NCBI RefSeq assembly: GCF_052056485.1
Contig: NZ_CP183948.1
Location: forward strand, 744,001-808,000
Direction of reading: 5' to 3'
Origin: Paenibacillus_AQ nitricinens
GTDB lineage: Bacteria > Bacillota > Bacilli > Paenibacillales > Paenibacillaceae
DNA: 64,000 nt
The notes beneath the pieces were generated by a model, which saw nothing but the letters and a program-made list of their open reading frames with translations, did not search any database and was not told the origin of the DNA. A program made the position numbers and the translations under genes. Each line of letters opens with the position of its first letter. Within the stretch, counting starts at the first letter, position 1. Below are positions 57,040 to 64,000 of the stretch, piece after piece.

Positions 57040-57148
57040 AAATAAATAACTTCATTGAATATTCAAAAAACACTCCCTACAAAAATCCCTAATTCTACGC
57101 GACTTCTCCCCACCATAACAATAGCCATGATAATGAGAGGGATGTTCG

Positions 57149-57211
57149 CATATGGTGCATATGGAATCGGAGAGTGTCGCTCTACTGGTAAGGAAGGATA
57201 CAGTGTTATGA
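57149..57211 (+). pseudogene. Second RlmD-type methyltransferase tail remnant
   Basis: Twenty codons read HMVHMESESVALLVRK and on to a stop, resembling the conserved C terminus of m5U methyltransferases such as rlmD here (HTVHVESVALLV). Nothing upstream encodes the rest, and a terminator follows at 57265. It is a gene-end remnant like the one at 45007. Confidence 0.5.
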
Positions 57212-57264
57212 GATCCTTATATTTATTGGACTTTACGGACAAGTATGAGGAAAAATCGTTATTC

Positions 57265-57298
57265 AAGAGATGGCATTATTGCCGTCTCTTTTTTTTTC
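57265..57298 (+). terminator. Terminator upstream of the SCIFF locus
   Basis: AAGAGATGGC pairs with GCCGTCTCTT (one wobble) around ATTATT, followed by a long T run. The 57299-57520 leader to the SCIFF gene shows no other structure that I can support. Confidence 0.85.
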
Positions 57299-57520
57299 TT
57301 TGGTCACTTTTTTAGCATTGCTCTGACTCTGGTTCCCTCTACGGCATCCTACGATCAAGCATGAAAGACTGCACGAAAATTAACGTTGATGCTTATGTTT
57401 AAGCCCTCTCTGCTCTGCTAGGTGACGGGAATCATAGACGTACTTACGTGAGGTTGCTACGATGTTCCATGGAAATTAAGTGAAAGTGATCACAAGAAAT
57501 TACAGAAGGAGTTATTTATC

Positions 57521-57670
57521 GTGAAAAGAATCGTAACACTGAGCACCCGCAAACTGATGGATACCGCAAAGCACGGCGGATGCGGCGCATGCCAGACATC
57601 TTGCCAGTCCGCTTGTAAAACTTCCTGCGGCGTTGCAAACCAGAAGTGTGAAAATGCAATGAACAGATAG
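57521..57670 (+). CDS. scfA: SCIFF ranthipeptide precursor (six cysteines in forty-five)
   Basis: A 49-residue peptide. The GTG start has AAGGAG at 9-nt spacing. The leader MKRIVTLSTRKLMDTAKH precedes the core with six cysteines at 21, 24, 28, 32, 36 and 43 (GGCGACQTSCQSACKTSC, then GVANQKC). This is the SCIFF signature, and the maturase gene follows after a hairpin. SCIFF peptides receive a radical-SAM-made thioether. In the characterised clostridial peptide the bond joins Cys32 to Thr37 (from memory); here residue 37 is Gly. SCIFF loci are typical of Clostridia and less expected in Bacilli. Confidence 0.9.
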   Translation: MKRIVTLSTRKLMDTAKHGGCGACQTSCQSACKTSCGVANQKCENAMNR

Positions 57671-57684
57671 GATTCGGAATTTTA

Positions 57685-57718
57685 CCGCCCATTGCTCTGC
57701 TGATGGGCGGCTATTTTT
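57685..57718 (+). terminator. Hairpin between SCIFF precursor and maturase genes
   Basis: A perfect 8-bp stem, CCGCCCAT with ATGGGCGG, around a 10-nt loop, followed by CTATTTTT. It probably acts as a leaky terminator, so that more precursor than maturase mRNA is made. Confidence 0.75.
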
Positions 57719-57792
57719 AAGAAATGGACGCTACCTCTACAGGATGGTAAAGCCGTTTCTACTTATGTGCAAAAGGAGCCTGATTAGCAAGT

Positions 57793-59187
57793 ATGATTCA
57801 TCAATATAAACTAAACGGATACAATATCGTTCTCGACACTTACAGTGGATCGGTACATGTTGTGGATGACCTAGCATATGAAATTATAGCGCTTTATGAG
57901 GAAACTTCTGTCGAAAAAATTGTGACAACGATGTTGGAAAGATATAAACAGGGTTCCAGCATTTCCGAGAGCGATATTCGAGAAACCATCGCGGATATCG
58001 AGGAGCTTATAAATGATGGTCAGCTCTTTACAAAAGATGAGTTCGAGAACCTCTCGCTCGATTTAAAAAAACGAAAAACTTATGTCAAAGCGCTCTGCCT
58101 CAATGTAGCACATACCTGTAATCTATCCTGCGACTATTGCTTCGCCAGCCAAGGGAAATACAACGGAGATAGAGCAATCATGAGCTATGAGGTTGGACAA
58201 AAAGCTATCGATTACCTGCTTGAAAATTCGGGTCATCATCGCAACCTGGACATCGACTTTTTCGGTGGGGAACCGCTTTTGGCCTGGAAAGTAGTTAAAC
58301 AGATCGTAGCTTATGCAAGAAGCAAAGAACAAGAATTCAAAAAGAAGTTCCGCTTCACCTTCACGACGAATGGGATGCTGCTAAATGATGAAGTCACCGA
58401 GTTTTTAAATCAGGAAATGTACAATGTCGTATTAAGCCTGGATGGTAGAAAAGAGGTTCATGACCGGCTTCGTAAGACGGTTAACGGAAAAGGCAGCTAC
58501 GATCACATTCTTCCGAAGTTCCAAGAGTTCGTTCGTAAGCGCGGAGACCAAGAGTACTATGTACGAGGAACCTACACTCGAAATAATGTCGATTTCACCA
58601 ATGATATTTTTCATATCGCCGACCTTGGATTTGACAAGCTCTCGATGGAACCGGTCATTTGTGATCCAAGAGAACCCTATGCCCTTACCGAGGAGGACCT
58701 CCCGGAGATATACAACCAGTACGAAATTCTCGCCAAGGAAATGATCGGTCGCGGTGAACAAGGCAAGGGGTTTACCTTTTATCACTACATGCTTGACCTC
58801 TCAGAAGGGCCTTGCATCCAGAAGAGAATTACTGGCTGTGGTTCAGGAACCGAATATCTTGCGGTCACCCCCTGGGGAGAGCTTTTTCCTTGCCACCAGT
58901 TCGTCGGGGATGAAGAATACAGCATGGGAAACGTCTGGGATGGAATCACACGACCTGAGCTGCAATGTCAATTTAAAGAGAGCAACTGCTACTCGAAGCC
59001 GGAATGCAAAGACTGCTGGGCGAAACTCTACTGCAGCGGTGGTTGTCCTGCCAACGCGCTGCACGCGACGGGTTCCCTGGTGGGAACCTATGACTTCAGT
59101 TGTGACATCTTCCGCAAAAGAGTCGAATGTTCCATGATGGTAAAGGTGGATGAATCGATTAGAGCGATGGAAGAGCAATCTAGCTAG
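57793..59187 (+). CDS. scfB: SCIFF radical SAM maturase (SPASM domain)
   Basis: A 464-residue enzyme that installs a thioether in the SCIFF peptide. An N-terminal RiPP-recognition (PqqD-like) domain spans about residues 1-85. The radical SAM cluster motif is C109-x3-C113-x2-C116 (HTCNLSCDYCF), and FFGGEPLL is the SAM-binding stretch. The C-terminal SPASM region (about 340-450) holds many cysteines, including GCGSG, LFPCHQF, CKDCW and YCSGGCPANAL, for two auxiliary [4Fe-4S] clusters. The start is an ATG 122 bp after the precursor. A terminator follows at 59213. No dedicated transporter or protease gene is adjacent. Confidence 0.93.
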   Translation: MIHQYKLNGYNIVLDTYSGSVHVVDDLAYEIIALYEETSVEKIVTTMLERYKQGSSISESDIRETIADIEELINDGQLFTKDEFENLSLDLKKRKTYVKALCLNVAHTCNLSCDYCFASQGKYNGDRAIMSYEVGQKAIDYLLENSGHHRNLDIDFFGGEPLLAWKVVKQIVAYARSKEQEFKKKFRFTFTTNGMLLNDEVTEFLNQEMYNVVLSLDGRKEVHDRLRKTVNGKGSYDHILPKFQEFVRKRGDQEYYVRGTYTRNNVDFTNDIFHIADLGFDKLSMEPVICDPREPYALTEEDLPEIYNQYEILAKEMIGRGEQGKGFTFYHYMLDLSEGPCIQKRITGCGSGTEYLAVTPWGELFPCHQFVGDEEYSMGNVWDGITRPELQCQFKESNCYSKPECKDCWAKLYCSGGCPANALHATGSLVGTYDFSCDIFRKRVECSMMVKVDESIRAMEEQSS

Positions 59188-59212
59188 TTAACGTAACGGA
59201 TGAATAAACGGT

Positions 59213-59261
59213 AACCGAGAAATAGACACTTTAAAATGAAGTGTTCTTTCTCGGTTTTTTT
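59213..59261 (+). terminator. Terminator after the SCIFF maturase gene
   Basis: AACCGAGAAA pairs with TTTCTCGGTT, with an inner ACACTT/AAGTGT stem, followed by seven Ts. Confidence 0.9.
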
Positions 59262-59297
59262 GTATGAATTCGGAGAAGAAGGACTGTAAGACAAGAG

Positions 59298-59344
59298 AGA
59301 CGCGATCAGTTTCTGCAAAAGGCAGATCACTGATCGTCTTTTAA
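59298..59344. terminator. Second hairpin after the SCIFF locus
   Basis: GATCAGT pairs with ACTGATC and TCTGC with GCAGA inside, framed by AGACG/CGTCTT and followed by TTTT. It may be a second terminator or the end of a lost gene. Confidence 0.55.
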
Positions 59345-59428
59345 ACTGAATCTATTGAATGAGTTTCCTTGCGATAGATTAGTATAACCTTGTTTTAGCA
59401 GTTGAGAACATTGCTAGCCGTGTTTTAG

Positions 59429-59554
59429 TATAGTTATAATGAGCTGTTTGAAAAGGAATGGCCGCGTTGTGATCCGCTCATAAATGAAATCGACAGCTTC
59501 GGGAGGAGCGATTTGGGAGAAGTATTGAGTTATACCATTTCCAGAAGTATTTGA
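59429..59554 (+). pseudogene. Open frame remnant upstream of the lipoprotein gene
   Basis: A 41-codon open stretch reading NELFEKEWPRCDPLINEIDS and on to a stop, with protein-like composition but no start signal. It is likely the tail of a lost accessory gene. Not assigned to a family. Confidence 0.35.
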
Positions 59555-59593
59555 GAATGAGATGAAAATGAACGGGTGTTTGGAGGGTGAATC

Positions 59594-60214
59594 ATGAGGG
59601 TCAAAATATTTATTGTCATCATGACTATAGTGTCTGTCTGTTTGGTTGAATGTAGTAATGTATCGGTATTAAAAAATCAAGATGATGGAATTACAAAGAA
59701 TATCCCTACGATTGAACCATCAATGGATGCCGGAAAAGAAGATAATCTTATTCCAAGTAATACATCTGAACCTTTTGTAGGAAGAAAGGATTTGGATAGT
59801 GAAACTGAGAAGTTCTTCTATGGAACTTGGAAAGTTGAAAACCTTTTAGGATTTGCGAATTCCTATAATGATGCTTCTGAATATCCAACAGGGCAAAACG
59901 TTATTGGTGATGAAATTATAATTAATAAAGATTCCTTTTCATCAAAAGGGTTTGAACACTATCCTGTTTATCAATATGAACTAGAAGCTCCACTCTATAA
60001 CATTACAGAAATACATTATAATAATGACTCTTTTTATAGAGTATATAAAATGGATATGCCGAGTTTAAGCATAAATGATGAAGTGAAAGTATTAAGTGTC
60101 TCCGACTCTTCTACAGGACTTGCTATACCCGTGAGCTTTTTGGGTGTGAATAATGACAGACTTATCTTGATATTAGAGGCAACACAATTTGAACTGAAAA
60201 GAGTTACGGAGTAA
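59594..60214 (+). CDS. Small lipoprotein of unknown function
   Basis: A 206-residue protein with a signal peptide ending in the lipobox LVEC (Cys near residue 20), then a Ser/Asp/Glu-rich linker. A beta-rich domain begins at ETEKFFYGTWKVENLLGF, a form common in small Gram-positive lipoproteins with a lipocalin-like start (GTWKV). GGAGGGTGAATC precedes the ATG. No family is assigned. It is followed by small remnant frames in the same direction. Confidence 0.7.
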   Translation: MRVKIFIVIMTIVSVCLVECSNVSVLKNQDDGITKNIPTIEPSMDAGKEDNLIPSNTSEPFVGRKDLDSETEKFFYGTWKVENLLGFANSYNDASEYPTGQNVIGDEIIINKDSFSSKGFEHYPVYQYELEAPLYNITEIHYNNDSFYRVYKMDMPSLSINDEVKVLSVSDSSTGLAIPVSFLGVNNDRLILILEATQFELKRVTE

Positions 60215-60394
60215 AGGTTATGCCAATTGCTTAACGGTGTGCGGCCCTCGACAGAACCATTCAGCATTGTTTCACCTGAGGCGTTAAGTCGAATAGAGGA
60301 TGTTCTGAATGATAAATTTTTAGTAAAAAGATTGACCCATGGTTTTCTGATAATTAAGAAGGACAATGGGTGCAATTTGAATGAGGTGGATTAA
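60215..60394 (+). pseudogene. Open frame remnant after the lipoprotein gene
   Basis: A 59-codon stretch in frame with the lipoprotein stop codon, reading LLNGVRPSTEPFSIVSPEAL, then IIKKDNGCNLNEVD before its stop. A TTG at 60227 is the only upstream start candidate and has no ribosome-binding site. The stop overlaps the next small gene (TTAATG). Probably a gene remnant; family unknown. Confidence 0.4.
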
Positions 60395-60555
60395 TGATCG
60401 ATGAAAGGCTAAGTGTAGAAGAGACACGAAAATACCTATTTGCCGGTTCGAATATAGACATTATTCAATTTGGGCTTTCTGCCGCGACAACAAAGATTCA
60501 CTTTACTCATTATGATAGGAATAGCGATGAAATAGGCAATAAAAGATGTAGCTAG
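60394..60555 (+). CDS. Small protein of unknown function (possibly truncated)
   Basis: A 53-residue frame starting MIDERLSVEETRKYLFAG and ending NSDEIGNKRCS. GAGGTG precedes the ATG at close spacing, and it overlaps the upstream remnant by one base. It is polar, with no membrane segment. It may be the N-terminal part of a larger protein cut by a stop. No family recognised. Confidence 0.4.
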   Translation: MIDERLSVEETRKYLFAGSNIDIIQFGLSAATTKIHFTHYDRNSDEIGNKRCS

Positions 60556-60585
60556 AGAAGAGAGAGATAAGGTTATTGCAGACTC

Positions 60586-62235
60586 CTAAGAGCCTGCATC
60601 GGGACGGCATGATAATAATCTTGCTCTTAGCTTTGGGTCGGTAGCATAAATATAGAGTCCATGGATGCCACGTTTCATTAAAACATTGAGCGAATTCAAT
60701 ATGATCTCTTCTTTAATCTGTTTTATTTTCTCATTGGAGAAATCAGTTCGTGAGGTAAAGGCACCTACGTCCTTGTACTTAGTGACGTCAATTAGAATTT
60801 GATCTGTTTTCTCATCGTATCCAATGGATGGGCCAAGGATTACACCAACGTAATTCAAGTCAAAACCCTGGATCGTATAAATAGAACCTACTTCTTGAAT
60901 AGTATGAACTTCTTCGGCCCAAGTAGTATTGTTTCTCGTTATATTCCACGGCATTTTCAGCCCATCAGCTTCTACGTAGTATATCTCCCCATCCTTTTTA
61001 TGTTCATAATCAAAGGTAGATACCATTCTGGATAAACCAAATTCCTGATTCTTGTCTTCAATCGCTTTCTTCAATTGATGTATGTCACTGAAGACTTGTA
61101 GATCATATGCATTATTGCTTACTGTAGGAATCTTGACAAGCTTCTTAGAAAGAAAACCGTCGATCCAATTTATGATTTCTGGACCTGCATCCATTCGAAA
61201 TTGATCGGTTAATAGGAATTTTTTGGTGTGATATTTTTCTGTTATTTCATTTAGCATTTGTTTATTCCAATAACTTTTAATCTTGAGAACCTGCCTCGGA
61301 TCAAAGATTACAATAGTTACAGCACTTCTTTTAATGATCTCCTCCAATTGATTCGCATACCGGAAGTTGTTATAAGAGTCTTCTTTAGTTAAGAGTAAGT
61401 GTGCTTCATCTACTAATACAATATTAGCTGGTTTGGTATTTGGATCAACTGTTTTGTTTATGAAAGACGTTGGTTTCAAAAAGTTTTTCTTTTTTAAATT
61501 AGGGAGACTCTTGGCTATACTTTGATAGGTTTTTAACATTTCGCTATGATTAACCAATAAGTAATTATTTGTACCATTCAAATTGGAGCTATCATCGTTA
61601 GCATAATCTTGAATAGTGTTAAATAGAGAACTTAATAATACACTTTTGCCTGTGCCTGCGTTGCCTTCAATTAATAGTACGTGAGGAGTAGTTTTTTTAG
61701 CGTGCTTTTTGCAAAACTCGATAACTGAATTTTTTACTTCTAGTTGCTGTTCTGAGAGCTCTCTATACGGAGAAAGCTTATACGTATCCTTATTTCTTAA
61801 GTTCTCAAGTGTTTGCTCTACAATATTTTCTTGCTTTAACCTTTCCCATATTTGCATGAATATTTCTTGGTTGTAATATTCCTTTTGGTAATAATTGTGC
61901 ATCTGGGTTTTTACTGTTTGGCTTACATTTTGGAGTTTAAATTGATTTTCAGCAATAAAATAATTAATTAGATTGGTCTCGATGTTATAAGTGGCAGATT
62001 GATGGAACCTCTCGTCCCCAATAATTATTGTTTGATTATGCATCTTGCGTCGTGGATTTTTAAGGTGCTCATTTAGTCGTCTCTTCACGTGAACAGTTTG
62101 TCCAATATAAGCTTGGGACAACTGTTGATTATAAAGAATATAGATGACTGGATGGTTGATTAAATAATCTGCTTGAATGTGATCAGAATCCCACTTATTA
62201 AAGCATATTTTCTCAAAAACAAGTTCACTCGTCAT
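60586..62235 (-). CDS. GIY-YIG nuclease-DUF2075 ATPase fusion protein
   Basis: A 549-residue protein. Residues about 28-100 form a GIY-YIG nuclease-like domain (PVIYILYN, then AYIGQTVHVKRRLNEHLKN). A P-loop superfamily 1-like ATPase of the DUF2075 type follows, with Walker A GNAGTGKS at 191-198, Walker B IVLVDEAHLLL, an FDPRQVLK motif, a TDQFRMD motif, and a late SIYTIQGFDLNYVGVILGPS motif. The ATG at 62235 is chosen because AGGAG lies six bases upstream; an ATG at 62250 and the longer frame lack this. It lies 174 bp downstream of an XRE regulator on the same strand. Nucleic-acid processing in defence is inferred. Confidence 0.85.
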   Translation of the reverse strand: MTSELVFEKICFNKWDSDHIQADYLINHPVIYILYNQQLSQAYIGQTVHVKRRLNEHLKNPRRKMHNQTIIIGDERFHQSATYNIETNLINYFIAENQFKLQNVSQTVKTQMHNYYQKEYYNQEIFMQIWERLKQENIVEQTLENLRNKDTYKLSPYRELSEQQLEVKNSVIEFCKKHAKKTTPHVLLIEGNAGTGKSVLLSSLFNTIQDYANDDSSNLNGTNNYLLVNHSEMLKTYQSIAKSLPNLKKKNFLKPTSFINKTVDPNTKPANIVLVDEAHLLLTKEDSYNNFRYANQLEEIIKRSAVTIVIFDPRQVLKIKSYWNKQMLNEITEKYHTKKFLLTDQFRMDAGPEIINWIDGFLSKKLVKIPTVSNNAYDLQVFSDIHQLKKAIEDKNQEFGLSRMVSTFDYEHKKDGEIYYVEADGLKMPWNITRNNTTWAEEVHTIQEVGSIYTIQGFDLNYVGVILGPSIGYDEKTDQILIDVTKYKDVGAFTSRTDFSNEKIKQIKEEIILNSLNVLMKRGIHGLYIYATDPKLRARLLSCRPDAGS

Positions 62236-62409
62236 TTTAGTCTCCTGCATGATTGGATTTTCATAGAGATTGAATACAAAGCTTCGCTGTTCCAATATTT
62301 GCAATAAACTCCAAAATACTAAAGCCATTTTTAGCCTAATCATTTTTACAGAAAAGAACGTTTATGTATGAAGGGAAAATAACAAAGATAAACTAAAAGA
62401 GCTAGTGCA

Positions 62410-62754
62410 CTATTCTAAGACCCCGCTTACCTCTTTTACAATCCTCATCATAGCCTCAATTTGCTTAATACTTAAGTCGCTTACAGCAACCATATACTCA
62501 TCAACTGCCGCTCGTTGAGCAGCTTCAATCTCATTTTGTTTATCGTAATTCTGAAAAAATTCACTTGGCTGAACCTTTAAGGCTACCACAATTTTCTCAA
62601 GTGAATCTATCGAGAAGTTTCGTTCCCCTCGTTCTACTGACCCTATATAAGCATCATCCAGATTTGATAACTCCGCAAGTTTTTGTTGGGTTAAGCCCTT
62701 TGATTTCCGAATATCCCTTACTCTATCTCCAACCAAGTTGCGTAACTTTGTCAT
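62410..62754 (-). CDS. XRE-family helix-turn-helix regulator
   Basis: A 114-residue regulator. The N-terminal HTH spans residues about 8-65 (VRDIRKSKGLTQQKLAELSN; YIGSVERGERNFS; LEKIVVALKVQPSEFF). The C-terminal ~45 residues are helical (LSIKQIEAMMRIVKEVSG), perhaps for dimerisation. GGAGAGGTGAATAATA precedes the ATG on the minus strand. It is the only regulator next to the GIY-YIG/DUF2075 gene and resembles controller proteins of restriction-type loci. Confidence 0.88.
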   Translation of the reverse strand: MTKLRNLVGDRVRDIRKSKGLTQQKLAELSNLDDAYIGSVERGERNFSIDSLEKIVVALKVQPSEFFQNYDKQNEIEAAQRAAVDEYMVAVSDLSIKQIEAMMRIVKEVSGVLE

Positions 62755-62931
62755 TATTATTCACCTCTCCTAAAGGGTAGGAGAGTAAAGGTATAAATAG
62801 CAGGGATTCATAGACGGTAAAATTTATTGAAAAAACTCCTTATGAGTAGTATATTTTATTTATTCTACTACTTGCATATGAATCGAGAAAGAAGCTTTTT
62901 CTGGAAAACTCTTTATAAGGAGGTTATACCT

Positions 62932-63570
62932 ATGCACCTCTCAATTCTTAAGTCCTTCAACCCAGATTTTCTTGTCGAAATGCTGGAAACTGCACACTAC
63001 TTCGAACAGTGGAACAAGTTGCTATACACTGCAGATATTTTGCATAGCTATGCCCAGCGTATTTATGAAGAGCGGCTATACTGTAAAGCGATGGGGATGA
63101 CGATCCCCTTAGTTAAGATGCAGCGACCTCTTGTTTATTATTTTGGTTTCAGTCAACAGATGCGGGGAATTGCATATCAGCATCTGGGGGATTATGAGCA
63201 GGCCAGGGATAGTATTTATAGATATGTAGAACTTGGGTGGTTAGAGGACTTAGGAACGGAGGGGCAAGAAATTGCACGTAAATTTCGACATTTGGCAAAA
63301 GTGAATTTATATGCTGTAGAGATTTTATCTGGAAAAATAGAACTCTTGGATGAGTATGTTCGCTTTCTTCATACCTATTCAAAGGGATTGCTTGATGGGC
63401 TGGTTGTAATTATGAAAACTGCAATTTGTTATGGATTGAACGTGGATGAGCAGTTGAACCACTTAACTGATGATATAAGTGAAGTCAAATCAGTACAGGA
63501 TAATACCACGCAGTTGAAGTACAGAAGGTTTTGTTATCTAGTGAATTTATATAATATGCGGAAGGTCTAA
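62932..63570 (+). CDS. TPR-like protein, resembling the C-terminal half of an HTH-TPR regulator
   Basis: A 212-residue helical protein with TPR-type helices (FLVEMLETAHYFEQWNKLLY; MRGIAYQHLGDYEQARDSIY). The pattern matches the C-terminal sensory half of Bacillales DNA-binding proteins that carry an N-terminal HTH, but no HTH is present. The ATG at 62932 has AAGGAGGTTATACCT directly ahead, so the short form is translated as such; the frame extends 35 codons upstream without similarity. It is divergent from the XRE gene. Function unknown. Confidence 0.65.
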   Translation: MHLSILKSFNPDFLVEMLETAHYFEQWNKLLYTADILHSYAQRIYEERLYCKAMGMTIPLVKMQRPLVYYFGFSQQMRGIAYQHLGDYEQARDSIYRYVELGWLEDLGTEGQEIARKFRHLAKVNLYAVEILSGKIELLDEYVRFLHTYSKGLLDGLVVIMKTAICYGLNVDEQLNHLTDDISEVKSVQDNTTQLKYRRFCYLVNLYNMRKV

Positions 63571-63670
63571 TAGTTGTCTACCTTATTTAGTTTGACTATT
63601 CCTGGTCTCCATAATATTCTTAATAATGAAGCATATAACAAGGCCAAAGCATGGCCATGAGTGACCATTC

Positions 63671-63709
63671 AGAGGCGAATCCTAGGTAAAGGGAGAACTG
63701 CCTCTTTTT
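63671..63709 (+). terminator. Terminator after the TPR-like gene
   Basis: AGAGGC pairs with GCCTCT around a 23-nt loop, followed by TTTTT. Confidence 0.65.
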
Positions 63710-63746
63710 GCGTTTTTTACTTATTTAACATGACAGGAGCACACAG

Positions 63747-64000
63747 ATGAGAGAAGAGCTTTTAAAACAAATCTTGGCCTTTCGAGACAATAGGAACTGG
63801 GAACAGTTCCATAATCCGAAGGATTTGGCGATTTCGTTGAGTATTGAAGCGTCTGAATTGCTAGAAATCTTTCAGTGGAAGTCTTCCGAGGAAGCAGTTC
63901 AGTCCAAAAAGGAACAGATCGCCGATGAAATTGCAGATGTACTAGTGTACGCAGTGTACTTAGCGCAGTCGTTAGAGCTAGACCTTGAAGACATAATACT
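63747..64000 (+). CDS. MazG-like nucleotide pyrophosphohydrolase (partial, cut by window end)
   Basis: The first 84 residues of a MazG-superfamily NTP pyrophosphatase. NPKDLAISLSIEASELLEIF carries the ExxE helix, and QIADEIADVLVYAVYLA carries the ExxD helix, together binding magnesium. Such small proteins hydrolyse (d)NTPs to monophosphates and act in nucleotide-pool cleaning. AGGAGCACACAG precedes the ATG. The 3' end lies outside the window. Confidence 0.88.
   Translation, partial: MREELLKQILAFRDNRNWEQFHNPKDLAISLSIEASELLEIFQWKSSEEAVQSKKEQIADEIADVLVYAVYLAQSLELDLEDII

Noticed and set aside
57055..57315. 86-residue open frame before the SCIFF locus
   Set aside because: It is out of frame with the methyltransferase-tail remnant and runs through the terminator; the remnant frame is better supported.

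Overview
The window looks like a chromosomal segment of a Paenibacillus-type member of the Bacillales. The evidence is the 16S-23S spacer and rRNA sequences, a twelve-gene Bacillus-order purine operon (purEKBCSQLFMNHD) behind paired PurR boxes and a guanine riboswitch, Firmicute families (YerC, DgkB, DUF1129, DUF4179 anti-sigma, DUF4855), strong AAGGAGG ribosome-binding sites, and intergenic tandem and palindromic repeats. The genus is my inference from sequence character, not a database match.

Layout. 1-3.4 kb: end of a 16S-23S spacer, 23S and 5S rRNA, terminator. 3.6-10.9 kb: acyl-ACP thioesterase, an ECF sigma/anti-sigma pair behind a probable autoregulated promoter, topoisomerase III, an MFS transporter, a DUF1294 protein and a universal stress protein. 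11.0-25.9 kb: the purine operon, which takes PRPP to IMP and also carries purB; two copies of a structured palindromic repeat and a 93-bp tandem repeat lie in its spacers. 26-43 kb: mostly housekeeping genes (SEC-C/TPR protein, threonine dehydratase, secreted and membrane proteins, hydrolase, LigB-type dioxygenase, DUF3048 lipoprotein, DUF47-PiT phosphate uptake pair, CorA, YerC, CbiX-like protein, DgkB, RlmD), with a six-unit 51-bp tandem repeat before corA.

43-64 kb is accessory in character. An AT-rich gene with a PD-(D/E)XK-like motif follows rlmD, and a degraded copy of the rlmD 3' end lies beyond it. Next come a flavinylated fumarate-reductase-like lipoprotein divergent from a YesM/YesN-type two-component system, a DUF4855/discoidin exoprotein, and an oxidoreductase-ECF41 sigma operon with a close match to the ECF41 promoter. 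A patch of broken genes holds a serine-recombinase tail and a second methyltransferase-tail remnant. A SCIFF ranthipeptide precursor and its radical-SAM maturase follow, then a lipoprotein with small remnant frames, a GIY-YIG/DUF2075 ATPase with an XRE regulator, a TPR-like protein and a MazG-like protein cut by the window end.

Most notable: the SCIFF precursor has Gly where the known thioether acceptor Thr is expected; the PD-(D/E)XK-like gene is flanked by rlmD-tail repeats; the GIY-YIG/DUF2075-XRE pair may be a defence module; and the two purine-operon palindromes show compensatory stem changes that point to selection on structure.
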